In this document: positions 1 to 11,841 of the stretch, in pieces | Layout: each line of letters starts with the position of its first letter | Position numbering within the stretch: the stretch's first letter is position 1 | Source: Ophiosphaerella korrae | Taxonomy: Eukaryota; Ascomycota; Dothideomycetes; Pleosporales; Phaeosphaeriaceae | Direction: 5' to 3' | DNA length: 64,000 bases | Assembly: GCA_028456385.1 (NCBI GenBank) | Contig: JALNQF010000017.1 | Coordinates: 248,001-312,000 of the forward strand | The notes under the pieces: generated by a model | Told to the model about the DNA's origin: nothing | The model's input: only the letters and a program-made list of their open reading frames with translations | Database searches by the model: none | Translations under genes and position numbers: made by a program

Positions 1-39
1 TGTTTTTCACCTCGTCATTAATTTTAAGTGCCGGTGCGT

Positions 40-2449
40 TTAATGCCCGACCGGTAACCACGTTCGCCTTTCGTCCATGCTGCGGTTTGTGCGGCCGCCA
101 GGGGTTAGTGGGATTTCTACACGCCCACGATCGTTGCGCTCGGGATCGCTATCATCATCGTACGCGTCCGAAAGGCGAGAGAAGTAATCGGCAAGACCAC
201 TTGTGGGAGAGGCTATAGTTTCGTAAAGAGGAGGTGGTGTTTCTAAAGGCGGTGGTGACTGTTCTTCGTTGAAAGCTGGTGGATTATACGAAGGCACACG
301 CATAAGGTGAATGGGCCGTTGCACGGTTGTATCTGTGGGCCCACCAATATGCGCTGCTTGTGGGCGTGCAAGTTGTGGCATAGCTATCGTTGCGGTTGAT
401 GTGTCCGAGTTGCCTCTTGATCGGCCCATTGATGATAGTGTTGGGACGAAGCTGGTTGGAGAGTTACGTCGCACGCGCGCATTGGGGCATCCGCATTCTG
501 GAACTCGTGACCCACTTAGTAACGGCTCAGGAGATGAATACGCAGGCAGCGATGTATTTGCCTGTGTAGCCTGGCACGAGAGAATGTGGAATGGAGAGTC
601 GATGGAAATTTCAAAATGTCGCCGTTTGGTCGGATCATTTGCGTCGGGCTTCGAAAGACGCATAACAAGCTAGTATCATGTTAGTGTAGCCGGTCGCTTT
701 GTTGAAAACTTGTCATACCTTGATCCAGTGATGTACTTGAATGTTCTGGTACGTCGTGTCAAAGTGTAACTTGGCTAGTTTGTCCTTCTCTCGCATACTG
801 TGACAGCTTGGCAGTTGCACATTGAACTCCATCTCTGTGGGACCGATGCTACTGTCACCGCCAAGATTGCCTAATAGATTGGTCGAGTCCTGGACTTGGA
901 CATCTTCGCCCCGAGCAGCAGCAGCTCTTTGATCGTATGGCACGCCGCCTCCCGACACTATCCGCATCGTACTGCCGGGAAAAGTGCTGGTCGGTGGGGC
1001 GTCCGCCCGCTTTTCGAACAACTGGACTTTTCGGACCGGTTCCATGCGATGCACGCGCTTGTTGTTGCAAAAATACTCAACGTTTTCAGTTACAAAGACC
1101 TTGATACGATGACATTGTACTTTGGCCAACGGGGTCAGCTTGAATGCAATGGGAACCTGGGCACCGAGAGGGAAAGATTTTCCTGATATGACAATATCGT
1201 AATGCAGTTGATCTTCCCAGCTACGACTGATGGCGATAGGCTCAACCTGCTCTAGCGAGCCTTCTGATGGTGCGCGGATGAGTGTAACTTCTTTCGTACC
1301 AACAAGATTGGTGCGGAAGGCTCCAGCTCGTTCAACAGTTGCCTCCAGCTCGTATTTTACGGAACCAAGGTCAACATCAATGGTCTCAGGGAGATGGCTG
1401 TCTAGTGGCAGTTCGAAGTTGTACATGTACTCCCCGGCATTGAAGGATCTGTACCCCCTCTGTGCAACCGAGGGTCCGCCGGATGGGGATTCGCCTTTAC
1501 CGAAGCTTCGTGACTGGCTGACTTGGAGTGACAGTCGCTTCGCTTCCTTGGTTGTGAGATTCAACGAGGACGTATTTGGGGAGTTGCCTAGGCCGCCAGA
1601 GCTCTTGTACAAGTCTACGCGATCAGCGCCCGTACTGGTTTCCGCGGTGGGGAATTGGGAGTTGAAAAATGGCCAAGTATGGCTCATCAAGGTATCGACT
1701 TCTTCAAAATCCACCTTCTTGGGAGGTATGCCCTCCGGCCACTTGGTAGTTGCCTTCCCTCTGAATTTGAGAGTGATTGCTTTAAGTTTGGCAGGCTTTG
1801 AAATCTTTAGGACAAGGGTTCCGCGGAGCATGGCAGTGCTTCGCTCAGCACTGTCGCTTTGCTCGAAGCCACGGAGGAACAGAATGGGTTCAGTGAGTGA
1901 GATATTGACATTGACGCCGCCGCCAGACGCGACAGGCTTGTCTTCGGGCAGGCTCTTCACATTGCTGATCATGCTTTTCGCTGAAGCCTTCCCAGAAGAC
2001 CAATGTGATTCGGTAAGCGAGGGACGGGATACTCCTGTTGCACTAGGAGGGTTTCTTGGTGTTGACCGCATGTCGGTATCCTCGGGTAAGCCTCTCTCGG
2101 GGAAAGAGGCCACTGAAGTGCGGCTGCTGCTTGTGGACGAGCGGGGTGTGTGAATGTCTGCCGTCTCTGAGCCGAGGGCGAAGCGGGTGTCTATGAGCGA
2201 CCGCAGATATCGCTTGGCGCTTTCCCGGGGGCCCGCCAGCTTTTCGGTGAGGTAGGTTTTGCTGGAGGTGTGCCGTTTTTCGCGGCAGAAGAGAATGGGG
2301 TCGGGGGTTACGCGGGCAATGTGGATGCGATGCGGGCGTCGAGGGCGTCCTTGGTAGAGGCCACGGCGAGTGTGGGTCGAGTCGTAGAGATGGTCCGGGA
2401 TATAACGTAAACGGCCACGGTCACTATACACGGCTTGATACTCTGTCAT
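40..2449 (-). CDS. Arrestin-domain protein (alpha-arrestin, Rsp5/Nedd4 adaptor)
   Basis: Two exons, 2449-719 and 669-40, joined across a 49-nt intron (670-718; donor GTATGA, acceptor CTAG, phase 0), give about 786 residues. An arrestin N-like fold begins near residue 180 (VNVNISLTEPILFLRGF) and the C-like sheet runs to about 575. The C-terminal tail is Ser/Pro-rich and carries a PPxY motif (PPLY, about 723-726) plus related LPAY (about 618) and VPSY (about 702). Alpha-arrestins use such motifs to bring WW-domain HECT ubiquitin ligases to plasma-membrane transporters for endocytosis; that role is family knowledge. The first 110 residues are basic and Ser-rich. It is not obviously PalF or CreD, and the exact orthologue is open. 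The start is the only ATG that gives the full reading frame. Confidence 0.85.
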
Positions 2450-3584
2450 AGCGAAAGGGCGGCGTCAGTGGACGTCAATGGCAAGCGGCGCAGGTGCAGG
2501 TGCCGAACTTATATGCGAGCGAGCATGCAGCGGGAGCAGGAATTGGGCGTGTACAACTCTGCAAAGAGAACTTTGGGGTACAAAGGAGGGCCTAGTCGGG
2601 CAACATAACCATGTCCCTGGTCGATAGATTGGGAAGGGGCAGCTGGGTTGGGCTTGTACGCACGAGACAAAGGGCCCAAAGGCGGTGGGAGGGAAAAGAA
2701 ATGAGACACCAAACTCACACGTCAACAAGGCCGTCACAGTCACAACGATTTGGTGGGCATAATGGTGGCGGAGACGAAGAGCGATCGGCAGCAGGTAAGG
2801 TGAAGCGGTAAGAGCGCCGTTGGGTTGGGTCGGAAGAGTGCGGGAGTCCCCTGCTTGTACAAAATGCGCTGGCGGTGATGTGATGAAGAGTGCAGCTAGC
2901 AGGTAAGCCTGTTACAAGGATGACGTAGAGAGGGGTGGGTTCGAGCGTGCCTCATCATTGCAGGCCTGCAAATGATGAGATTCCAATTCTGCAGTGACCA
3001 CAAAATAATATAATAGAAAGTGTGTTGAACTTCCTATTGAAATAACCCAAGACATTGAAAAAAATGCCCTCTTTGGGCGCGGGCCAAAAACAAAGCCACG
3101 AAATATCTCACCCTTGTGTCATAGGGTCGGCATTTGGATCTGGGCCATATTGAGAACCTAGTCTTACCACTGCCACCACCACGATTGGCGTCGGAGCCTT
3201 CGGCCTTGGGCTTCTTTGTTGGAGGGCCCTGTTCCAAACCAGTGAATGTTACATTTCCAGCTCTAGACGGAACGAGGCCTTGGTGGTCCGGCGCTTATTG
3301 CTATAGACGAACGCACCTCAATCACCAAATCAGAATAGTCAACGATACAGAAGACAACGAAGATGATTTTGATATGTAACTAGGTGCCGGGATGCTCGAT
3401 TGGGAAGGCTAGAGTCGGCAATGAAGAATCGTGCGATCGACCCATGCCTCACTTGCCAGGAAGCAGACTCCGGTGCCATTGGTCCTTTGCGCTAGCAACG
3501 GGAGTGGCTTGCGGTCACGTGACTGCGCACCCATCGCGCACCCCCCCGCAACGCGAACGCGTTCTGCACTTGAAGACGACGACA
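2450..3584. other. Divergent intergenic region with a possible unassigned exon
   Basis: This separates the divergently transcribed arrestin and DPB11-like genes and should hold both promoters. One stretch on the minus strand (about 3237-3120) has third-position G/C bias and a basic, Gly-rich reading (GPPTKKPKAEGSDANRGGG) followed by possible donors GTAAGA and GTGAGA. No ATG or partner exon could be joined convincingly. The opposite strand reads an acidic tail ending in EDDFDM at 3379. I cannot assign either. Confidence 0.3.
3551..3563. promoter_or_regulatory. MCB-like cell-cycle box upstream of DPB11 homologue
   Basis: ACGCGT, the MluI cell-cycle box core bound by MBF (Mbp1-Swi6) in yeasts, lies at 3557-3562. 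It directly abuts a second near-match, ACGCGA, at 3551-3556. The pair sits about 25 nt upstream of the start codon of a replication-initiation gene, the class of gene MBF controls. The position may be within the 5' leader. That it is functional here is inference. Confidence 0.45.
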
Positions 3585-6245
3585 ATGGCTATGGGACATG
3601 TCGGGACCAGCCAGCTGCCCCTCTCTGGCGCTATTCTATGCTGCACCTCGATTGCCCCCGAGCAGCGTGTACGTCTCATCTGCCTCGCCTTCTCACAAAG
3701 CTAATCTTGCCCAGGCACAGCTGGCCACCATTGGCTCGCAGATGGGCGCGACCATCAAGCTTGATCTCACTTCAGACGTCACCCATCTGGTCGTCGGTAG
3801 CATCGACAGTGCCAAATATCGCTATGTGGCTAAATGCCGCGAGGACGTCAAGGTGCTCCGGCCATGTTGGTTAGAGACGCTGAGAGACGTCTGGATGGAA
3901 GGAGACGACGACATGGACCTGCCTGCCCTGGAGAAGGAACACCGCCTGCCCACCTTCTTCGGCCTCAAGGTGTGTCTAACTGGATTCGACAACCGTACGA
4001 GAAGCACCACCACTACCATCACCACCACCCCATGCACCGTGCTAACAATGCGCAGCCGAGCAACGTAGACACATCCAGGAGACTGTCGAAGCCCATGGCG
4101 CCGAGTACCACGGCGACCTGACAAAGGCCGTCACCCATCTCATCGCTGCTACACCGTCTGGCAAGAAGTACGAGCATGCACTCAATTGGGGGATGAAGAT
4201 CGTGTCGCTCGAGTGGTTTGAGCAGAGCCGCGAGAGAGGCATGGTGCTGGACGAAGCCCTCTACAACCCCGCCATGCCGCCCCAGGAACGAGGCCGAGGT
4301 GCTTGGGACCGCAGAGACTTCCCGTCGCCGGCGCCTGGAAAGCGCGCAAGAGAGGCAGAGCCGAGCCAGGCGCTCAATCCGTTTCGAAGAAAATTACGAC
4401 GCTCCGCTAGCACAAAGATGGGCACCCAGAGTGAAGCGCTATGGGCTGGCATTACTGCAGCCAGCTTAGAAAGAAAACAAGAGCACAGAGACGATTGGAC
4501 AGAAGACATTATTCCTAAGCAAGAAACACCACACAAGCACACGCCAGCAATACACCCTGAGAATGCTCCTGCCGCGGAGAGTCATCTGCTTTCTGGCCCA
4601 GACGCTGCATCCTATCATGCCATTGCTGCTGTTGGCATCTTCGGTGGCTGCATCGTTTTCCCACATGGTTTTGACAGCGCAAAGGTAATTTGACTTGCGT
4701 GGCCAGATTAATCTTCACTAATGCGCCCACTAGACTGAAATCTTACGGCAACACCTGCTGGACGAGGGCGCACAGGTTCCTTCAAGTACGGAGCTCAACA
4801 CATGCTCGTCTGATGATCTAAGACGCGGTTATCTCGTAGTCCCATATGATTCCAAAGTTGACCTCGCCACCATCCCGGAACGAGCCGGATCAATATTGAC
4901 CATTGTTACTAATTGGTGGGTGGAGCGATGTCTATATGGGAAACGCCTAGTGGACCCCGCGGATGACGTTCTGAGCAGGCCATTCGACAACCGTAGCATC
5001 TCTGGTAAGTGAGCTAGGATGTAACTAAACCTTTTTGGTCTGGTCATGCTGACGTATCTAGGATTTGCGGATCTGACAATCAACTCCACGGCGTTTATTG
5101 GCATTGAGCTTCTCCATGTGACCAAAGTCGTCGCGTCGATGGGTACGGCGGGAATAACTTCACTGGCCTAATCGTTCTGACATCTGACAGGAGCAACGTA
5201 TGACGAACAATTATCCGCAAAAACCTCGGTCCTCGTTTGTAAAACCCGAGAACCGAACGAACAGAAACTCAAATTCGCTACCGATCGTCGCATACCCGCG
5301 GTTCATGTGACATGGCTATGGGAATGCTTACGCACTGGCCAACTTCAACCATTCGGCAAATATCAACTAAATGCGGATGCGCCAGTCCGGTTTCAAAATT
5401 CAGAGACAAATAATCAGCCAAACATTTCAGGCCAAGTGCCCACAGCTAGGCTATCTACAGAAGAAAGCCTCGCGCTCCGACAAAAAAAGTCACAAGCAGC
5501 AAAAAAAGTACACAGGCAGCAAGGACCACCACCCGAAAAGCTTGACCTGGTACTCTCCGCAGATATAACTCCTGTATCGGTGACTGATTCATTGAGTCAC
5601 CCAGGCTCCAATACTAATCATTTAGTCCTCGACGGCCAAGCAGCATTTCTCCTTCAAGACCTTAGTGTAAATTCACCTCGCCGTCCTTCCACTATTTCGC
5701 TCGACTCCAAATCTCCATCACGACAACGTAGCTCATCTGCTGAATCCCTGATACGACTAGTGCCCAGACAGCGGCAATCCAAACAACCAAAAGAACCAGC
5801 TCCTGACTCTGTGATCCCTAAATCCACCTCTTTGCCAGCCCCACCCCTGAATCCCCCCGAAGAAAAAGACTATTCCGATATCCTCGCCCAACTACGCGCA
5901 AATCGCAAACCCCCGCCTTGTGCAACAGAGCAGAACCCGCGCAGAGGTCGCCGACAGCTCGGCCGTGCCATGTCCACCCGCTCTAATGATTCCACCGCGG
6001 ATAGCTCCGCACAAATCAACCTTGATGGCGCGGATGATAGGGAGCAAGTACAGGAATACCAGCCCAGTCAGGAACTAGGGTGGGATTCGCCGGGCGCGGC
6101 AAAGGCAAGGGAGCAGATGATTAGGAGGTTGGGAGGGAGGGTTACGGAAAATAGTGTTAGGGTGGAGGGGATCGGTGTTGTGAGAGATGGAGGCGAGGAT
6201 GTGGGGGAAAGAATGCCGAGAAAAAGGAGGGAAAGGGGATTTTGA
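3585..6245 (+). CDS. DPB11: Dpb11/Rad4/TopBP1-like replication and checkpoint scaffold with BRCT repeats
   Basis: Six exons (3585-3668, 3715-3994, 4056-4684, 4734-5004, 5062-5142, 5191-6245) agree in phase and give 799 residues. Introns are 46-61 nt with good GTACGT/GTAAGT donors. BRCT1 (about 10-105) has LSGAILCCTSIAPEQR and VTHLVVG; BRCT2 (107-195) has KAVTHLIAATPSGKKYEHA and SLEWFEQS; BRCT3 (about 295-410) and BRCT4 (about 425-505) follow, the latter with VTWLWECL. The C-terminal 290 residues are polar and probably disordered, with basic clusters. In yeasts this protein bridges phosphorylated Sld2/Sld3 or Rad9 to start replication and activate the DNA-damage checkpoint in the nucleus. The start at 3585 is chosen for its ACAATGG context and because BRCT1 begins within ten residues. 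Confidence 0.9.
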
Positions 6246-6391
6246 GACGAGATTGATTTACTGTGTATTATACGCTTGGCATGGTGTATATGAAGGTGAG
6301 TGCTGGTTCACATCCGCGAGTGTGTTGCATGACATCGGTGTTTGAAATGTATCTACAGCGTTTCCCATTCGGTCTGCTTGCATGATAATCG

Positions 6392-7629
6392 TCACAATCC
6401 ATAAGTGACTTTCAATCTCCGTTCTAAATGCTCTTTTGCGGTGATGACCTTTTCTACCTCGTCACCCAAACCCAATCTTTGGCGTTGACTTTTCAATTCG
6501 ATGGCGCCTTGGTCCCCAAAGGCGGATATAATAGGACTAGGAACGGCGGCGAGTTTTGCTTCGTCAAGGGGATGGCAGAAATATGCCATGCTGTAGCGTT
6601 CGGAGCCGCGTGAGGAAGTTACGCGGTGAACAGTGGACTTCAAGAGGCCATTTGTCCAATAGCAAAGCAGGTCGCCTAGAGAAATCAGCAATTTGGTTAT
6701 ACGATTATACATGGTGAGCAATTGGGGTCACGCATGGAACACTCCAAGTTGGTATGAATTGGTGAATCCGGTATCCGACAAGACGTACTACCCTAGGATC
6801 AGCTCTGATTCACAATATCAAGGTATCCAAGTATACCCTATGTTTACCAGTATCGGCTGCGCTGCGCCTTTAGGAGTATTACCGTCTGGATCTACAGGTA
6901 CAGGAATCCAACCTTCTGAAGTCTGAAGCTCGAGACCTGCTTGGCCAGGTAATCTGAATAACAGCGTGACAGAGCCGTAATCTGAATGTGCGCCAGCTCG
7001 TATACTCTCCTCACCACCATCGTCTCTCATCTGTGGATAGTACAACAGCCTAAAAATCGAGCCTGAGGAGCCTTTGCTTTGATCATGCCGCGAGGCAAAA
7101 TATGCTGAGTCTGGGATCTCCAGCGCTGTGTTGAGCAGGGAGAGAATACTTGTGCAGAGTGCGTGACAGGCAGTTTGGAACCTGGAAATTAGAGATACAG
7201 ATTCAGATAGAGGAGGTGGGAGAGGTTGCAGAGTGGGATTTGCAGGGCCAATGTTGAAGGCTTCTTTTGGGTCGCCGTGCTGTGTGCCTTGGGGGTCTAA
7301 AGCCTCGCCAGACATGCAGACCCAGCCGCGGTTTATGCCTCCGGCGGCATGCGAGTGGATTGCGAAAGCGTTTTTTTGAGAGACTGGGAGTTGGAAGAAA
7401 GACTTGGACTAGGGCAGGTGAGAAAGAAGGCATGGTTGGGAATGGGCGCTGGACGCACGAGGTCAAACATGGCATTGATGTCTGAGGGTGGGATAGTGAT
7501 GCCGTCGTTCTTGATAAAGAGAAAACCATGGGTAGAGGCTGCATGAAGTACTTGATAGGCGACTTCCGGCGAGGGGCTCGAGATGTCGATGACTGGGATG
7601 GAGCAGGAATCACGACTACGAGGATCCAT
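6392..7629 (-). CDS. 2-oxoglutarate/Fe(II) dioxygenase, isopenicillin-N-synthase-like
   Basis: Exon 1 (7629-7459) carries the DIOX N-terminal reading SIPVIDISS. Exon 2 (7408-6837) contains the iron site HSD (AHSDYGSVTLLF). Exon 3 (about 6677-6392) contains DLLCYWTNGLLKSTVHRV, with the distal iron His, then RYSMAYF, with the Arg-x-Ser that binds 2-oxoglutarate. All cofactor residues are present, so an oxidative role on a small molecule is likely; the substrate is unknown. Intron 1 (7409-7458) is clean. At the second junction, exon 2 reads through the conserved ILVNIG and stops at phase 2 before GTATAC, but exon 3 after CTAG needs phase 1, so the frame is off by one. Either a base is wrong or lost, or splicing is non-obvious. 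Confidence 0.75.
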
Positions 7630-7935
7630 CTTGGTCGCCGTCTACGCGAGTACGGTGTTGGAGCAATTGGCAACTGCGTGTGGCAAGGCTGTCTCGTGTA
7701 CCTGAGGCTAGCGTCCCAAAGCGGTAAGACGGGTGGCAGGGGTAGTGCGGGCACCAAACTGCCAAGCGGGAGCTCTGGTGGGTTCAATTTCACCTCACCA
7801 TCGCCCTTGACACATTGAGGGCAAACTTCACCGCTTGTCGCCACCCATATTCGCCTGGCCACTTTAGCTACAACATAATTCTTAAGCCAGCCTGCCGTCT
7901 CCTCCACTCGTGAGTGTCTGGCGTCCTGCGCCAGC
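7630..7935. other. Divergent promoter region
   Basis: Shared 306-nt upstream region of the 2OG oxygenase and MKT1 genes, which are transcribed away from each other. I saw no recognisable element. Confidence 0.4.
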
Positions 7936-10342
7936 ATGATCCGCGACTTTGAGCAGTGGAATGCCAACATTGGCGAGCTTTCGGAGCTGCAAGAGCTGTC
8001 GGGATGCCGTGTCGGAATAGAGGCGGCCGACTATCTGGCCACACGCATCCTTCGCGATCCACGCTCCAAAGAGCCTCTTGTCCCTGCCCTGGGCGGCCTC
8101 CCACTGTCGGTGCAGCATCATATTGAGGATGACCTCGAAGCCTTTCGACGGGAGGGCATTGAGCCGCGCTTCGTCTTCAGCGGGCTGGACATCACCCGTC
8201 AGGACGACCCTTTCCGACACAAGCAGGACGAGGCGACAGTCAACGCAAATGCCTGGAACCTCTACGACAACCACCAGGCCGAAGCGTCCGTGGCCAAGTT
8301 TGGCGAGTCAACCTACGTTACACCAGAAGATCTTTTTCCCGCCCTCCAGTCCATCCTCGCCAAAAGAAACGTGCGCTTCACCGTCGCCCCCTACAGCGCC
8401 TGGGCCCAGGTACGATGGCCACCGCCATGACCCCGTCGCCCAAGTGGCCCACGCACTGACAATGCATAGTTGGCCTATCTCGAGCGCTCGGCTTTCTGTC
8501 ACGCTGTCGCCGGTTCCTCAAACATTCTCCTCTTCGAGTGTGACCGAGTCATAACATCATGGGATTTCGATGGCCGCCAGTTTCGCTGGACGAGGCGCGC
8601 CAAATGCATTAGCGACCTCGAGAGGTTCGCAAACAACGGCCCTGTCACAGAAGACATCTTTGTAGACGCCTGCATCTTGGCTGGCACCCCTTTCCTCCCA
8701 ACATTACCCAACCTCAATTCACCAAACCGCACAGACCTTCTGAAGCCACATGGCGCCATCAAGATGATCATGAGCAACGGTAAGACCGGCTACTCAGTTG
8801 TCATCAATAACCACGATGACCCACGCTTCAAGCAGATGGATTACGTGGAGCGGTACCAAAAGGCGCGCTCTGCTGTTCGGAATCACCCCATATACACTAT
8901 AGACGGTAAAATCGAGCCTTTGGACACAAACAGATTGCCCAACGATGCAGTCAATTACCTTCAATCACGGTTACCAGATGAAGTGTATCACTACATGTCA
9001 GTCGGCCTTATCAACCCCCGACTTCTGCAATGGCGCACTACTTGCCATATTTTTGACGTTCCTCCCGTGGATGGTGGAGAGTCACAAGAGTATAAGAGCC
9101 TCGTTAGCTCCAAATTAACCCCACTGCGATCAACAGCGATCAATCTCCTGTCAAGCTCCCTACACAACTGGTATCGACATCAGGACTTGGAATTAAGATG
9201 CTGGTTCAATGAGGCTACTGCAGAGCCTAAGAAGATCCGAGTTGTAGGAACTCCAGATACCATGTCACTTGTTGGCTCTTGGAATGTGAGAGAAATTGTT
9301 TTGAAAGATGCTGTTTCAAAATATCAGGTAAGGAAAACGCCGTGGCACTATTCGATTTTACTGATCATTTTCAGACATGTGGTCGTCTAGGTTCTGCTAT
9401 CCTGTCCCTCCAAGACACGGAATTTGCTGCCATATCGCGTACTAACAAAGACCCATCAAACTTACTATCGACACCAGATGAATTTCTCTATAATTCCATT
9501 TGGCGCTTCCTCGCTCTACGGGAATATGTTGACATAGAACACAAACTCACTGCTTGGGGTAAGGTGCTTGTTGCTGTTGTTGCTGGCCTGAAAGGCAAGC
9601 CAGACCTCGAAGAAGCCGCTGTGATTGCTGTCGAACTACTTCGACTAGGCACTCTAAACTCAGACATCAAGATGTTCCCTACCTACAACGGCGCACCCAT
9701 GCGTGGCAACAGTATGTCTATTCAGCCTCACATCATCAGACCATAACTGACAATTATGTAGCGACGGACCAACAGAATAATCTGCTGGTGTCGCGCGTTG
9801 CCGGGCTTGGTGAGTTGCGGCATCGGCCCATTGGGTTCACAGGACCTTTGAGCCAGCACTTACTGGGTTACAATTCTATTATTAACATTGTCCGACAAAG
9901 CCTTCGGGACTTGACTGAAGTTGCAGCAACGCATATGTTTCTTACTGGGTGTTGCAATCGCCTATCCGCCGACCTAACACAAGTCGCCATGAAGTCAGTC
10001 CCCCCCTGAAACAAGCTCTTCCATTCATAAACTAACATACCCGACAGACTCCCATTTCTCTTACCCAAAAACTGCGCACTCAGTATCGCAGTTAAATCCT
10101 ATCTAGATGAGCTCATAAGCAATGATGCCGACCCAACTTCCCCACAAACTAAAGCAAGAGTCCTAGAAACTGCATCAACTAGATACTTCCCACAATCTAT
10201 TGACTTCGCAGGAGATTTAGACACGGCTTTCGAGCTGTGGGACGCGGTGTACGAGGGCGTCCAGAGTACAGGCAACGACATCCCCGACGCGGACAAAAAG
10301 ACCTGGACTGAAACGAACGAGTGGCTAGCTGCACGGCGGTAG
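7936..10342 (+). CDS. MKT1: Mkt1-type post-transcriptional regulator (XPG/PIN-like fold)
   Basis: Five exons (7936-8409, 8470-9327, 9375-9711, 9762-9993, 10048-10342) agree in phase and give 731 residues. The N-terminus has the XPG-like start SGCRVGIEAADYLATRIL and ALGGLPLSVQHHIEDDLE, where true XPG nucleases have their acidic metal site. The I-like region has DACILAGTPFLPTLP. The middle and C-terminal parts match the Mkt1 architecture, ending in ELWDAVYEGV and KTWTETNEWL. In yeast Mkt1 works with Pbp1 on the 3' UTRs of selected mRNAs, including HO, and influences mitochondrial and stress phenotypes. The fold is probably non-catalytic, as in yeast. The fourth donor is the less common GTCAGT. 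Confidence 0.88.
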
Positions 10343-11841
10343 GGTAAGCCAAGGCCTATCAGCTACTGAAGTTCATGCAAAGGGGGGGCTGGGGGAAGAG
10401 GGTTCAAAAGGTAAAATGGATGTGGCTTGTATTGAGGATTGCTGGGTGTCCATGCATGTTTGCGTTTGGTCCTACGGCTGCGTGGGTGGGTGCATGTGGA
10501 TCAAATGTAATGTGCAATAAATGATCTAATACGATTTTTCTTTGAGTATTGGCGAGATCTTGGGTTCCTGTATCTGTTTTTCCTAGTTGTTTCATAGCGG
10601 GGATGGAGTGAAGTAGAGATAAAAAGGTACTGAACGAGTGGGCTGTATGGTGCATGATATGGGTGCCGTTTAGTGGCTGGTTTGGTTGGCTGCAAGTGAA
10701 AATAACAAGGAGTAATAAGCCTAGTTGTCCAGTCGCCAAGGGCATAGTAGTTCAAAACGCCCATGTCTCTATTCACGTGCGAATACCAGGTATATATGGG
10801 GTACCCTTGAATTACTCAGGCATTGAATAGTCAGCACTTGGGGCTAGTGTAGATTTTGAGAAGCACGGGGCAAGCGAAGGAAATAGAACGAGGGTAAAGT
10901 GTACTGATGCTGTAGTTCATGATGTACTTGTGATGTTTGTACTAGATTTCAAGGACAGTCAGCGGGTGTTGGAATGGGGTGTTGACGTTATTTCGCATTT
11001 AACTAGATGCACAAACATTGCTACATGTGCGCGACTTGCTCTACCACTGTATGCAGCTTGAATTTCAAATGCAAATAAGTCAGTACTTGAACAAAAGAGT
11101 CAGGTGTTGATCTAAGGTCAAATCCGATGCAGTGAGTATTATGCCTCAGGGTAGGGTAGAGCCAAGATGTTTAGCGATGTGGCGCTTGAGAAAGAAAGTG
11201 GGCCTTGCATATGTGGATACTTCTGCCTTCATTCTACCCTTACTTCGAAAAGGGGAGCATATGACAGGTGCTTGACGGGACTAGGGGGAGGCTGAAACTA
11301 CATCGACTCACCTGGCCTTTAGCATCCTTCCTGAATCGAGCTATACCATTTGCTGGTCAAGATTGTACTAATGATATGATGGGAAAATCTAGCCCGTAAT
11401 CTGGAACCTGGATTGGGAATATACTAAGAGTAGTTAGTTTTCATAGTCAAGTCGTGTGAAGGAACCAGGATTGTACCCGGGGTCCTGGAAATATTTGTGG
11501 CATGTGTATCCGGTAGGCACGCACTGTCATTAAAAGCGAATTTGATACCTCTTCCCATCAGGGTGATTTTGAACTGTGAGGTCAGTCACACCAGGACGGT
11601 CTTGTTGTTCAAGTCTTCATAGACCACCGAGCAACTTCAGATAGCCTGTCAGAATTCCATCACTTTGGTGCTTGAAAAAAGTCATGTATTATGTTATGTG
11701 GCTCTTCAAGAACGTATCTCGGGTGGGTACCACATTCCAGCCTCGGAACGCCAACGAAGTGAATAAACAACGCAAGGTTTTCTGTCCATAAGACAATACT
11801 GAAACACGTTGGCCAACGGCCGACAGAGCAGCTAGCCTACG
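10343..11841. other. Long intergenic region, nothing recognised
   Basis: About 1.5 kb between the MKT1 stop and the next start. It contains short open frames on the minus strand (around 10404-10776) with no domain-like sequence and no convincing splice structure. The first part is probably the MKT1 3' UTR. No RNA gene or repeat was seen. Confidence 0.4.

Noticed and set aside
1230..2153. 307-codon open frame on plus, opposite the arrestin gene
   Set aside because: Antisense mirror of a gene with clear arrestin motifs and PPxY tail; no domain or splice logic on plus.
3134..3379. Plus-strand frame with acidic end EDNEDDFDM
   Set aside because: Could be a gene 3' end, but no upstream exon could be joined and the opposite strand shows equal coding bias.
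7203..7970. 255-codon minus-strand frame overlapping the 2OG oxygenase and MKT1 start
   Set aside because: Out of frame with the oxygenase motifs and overlaps real coding on both sides; no recognisable domain.
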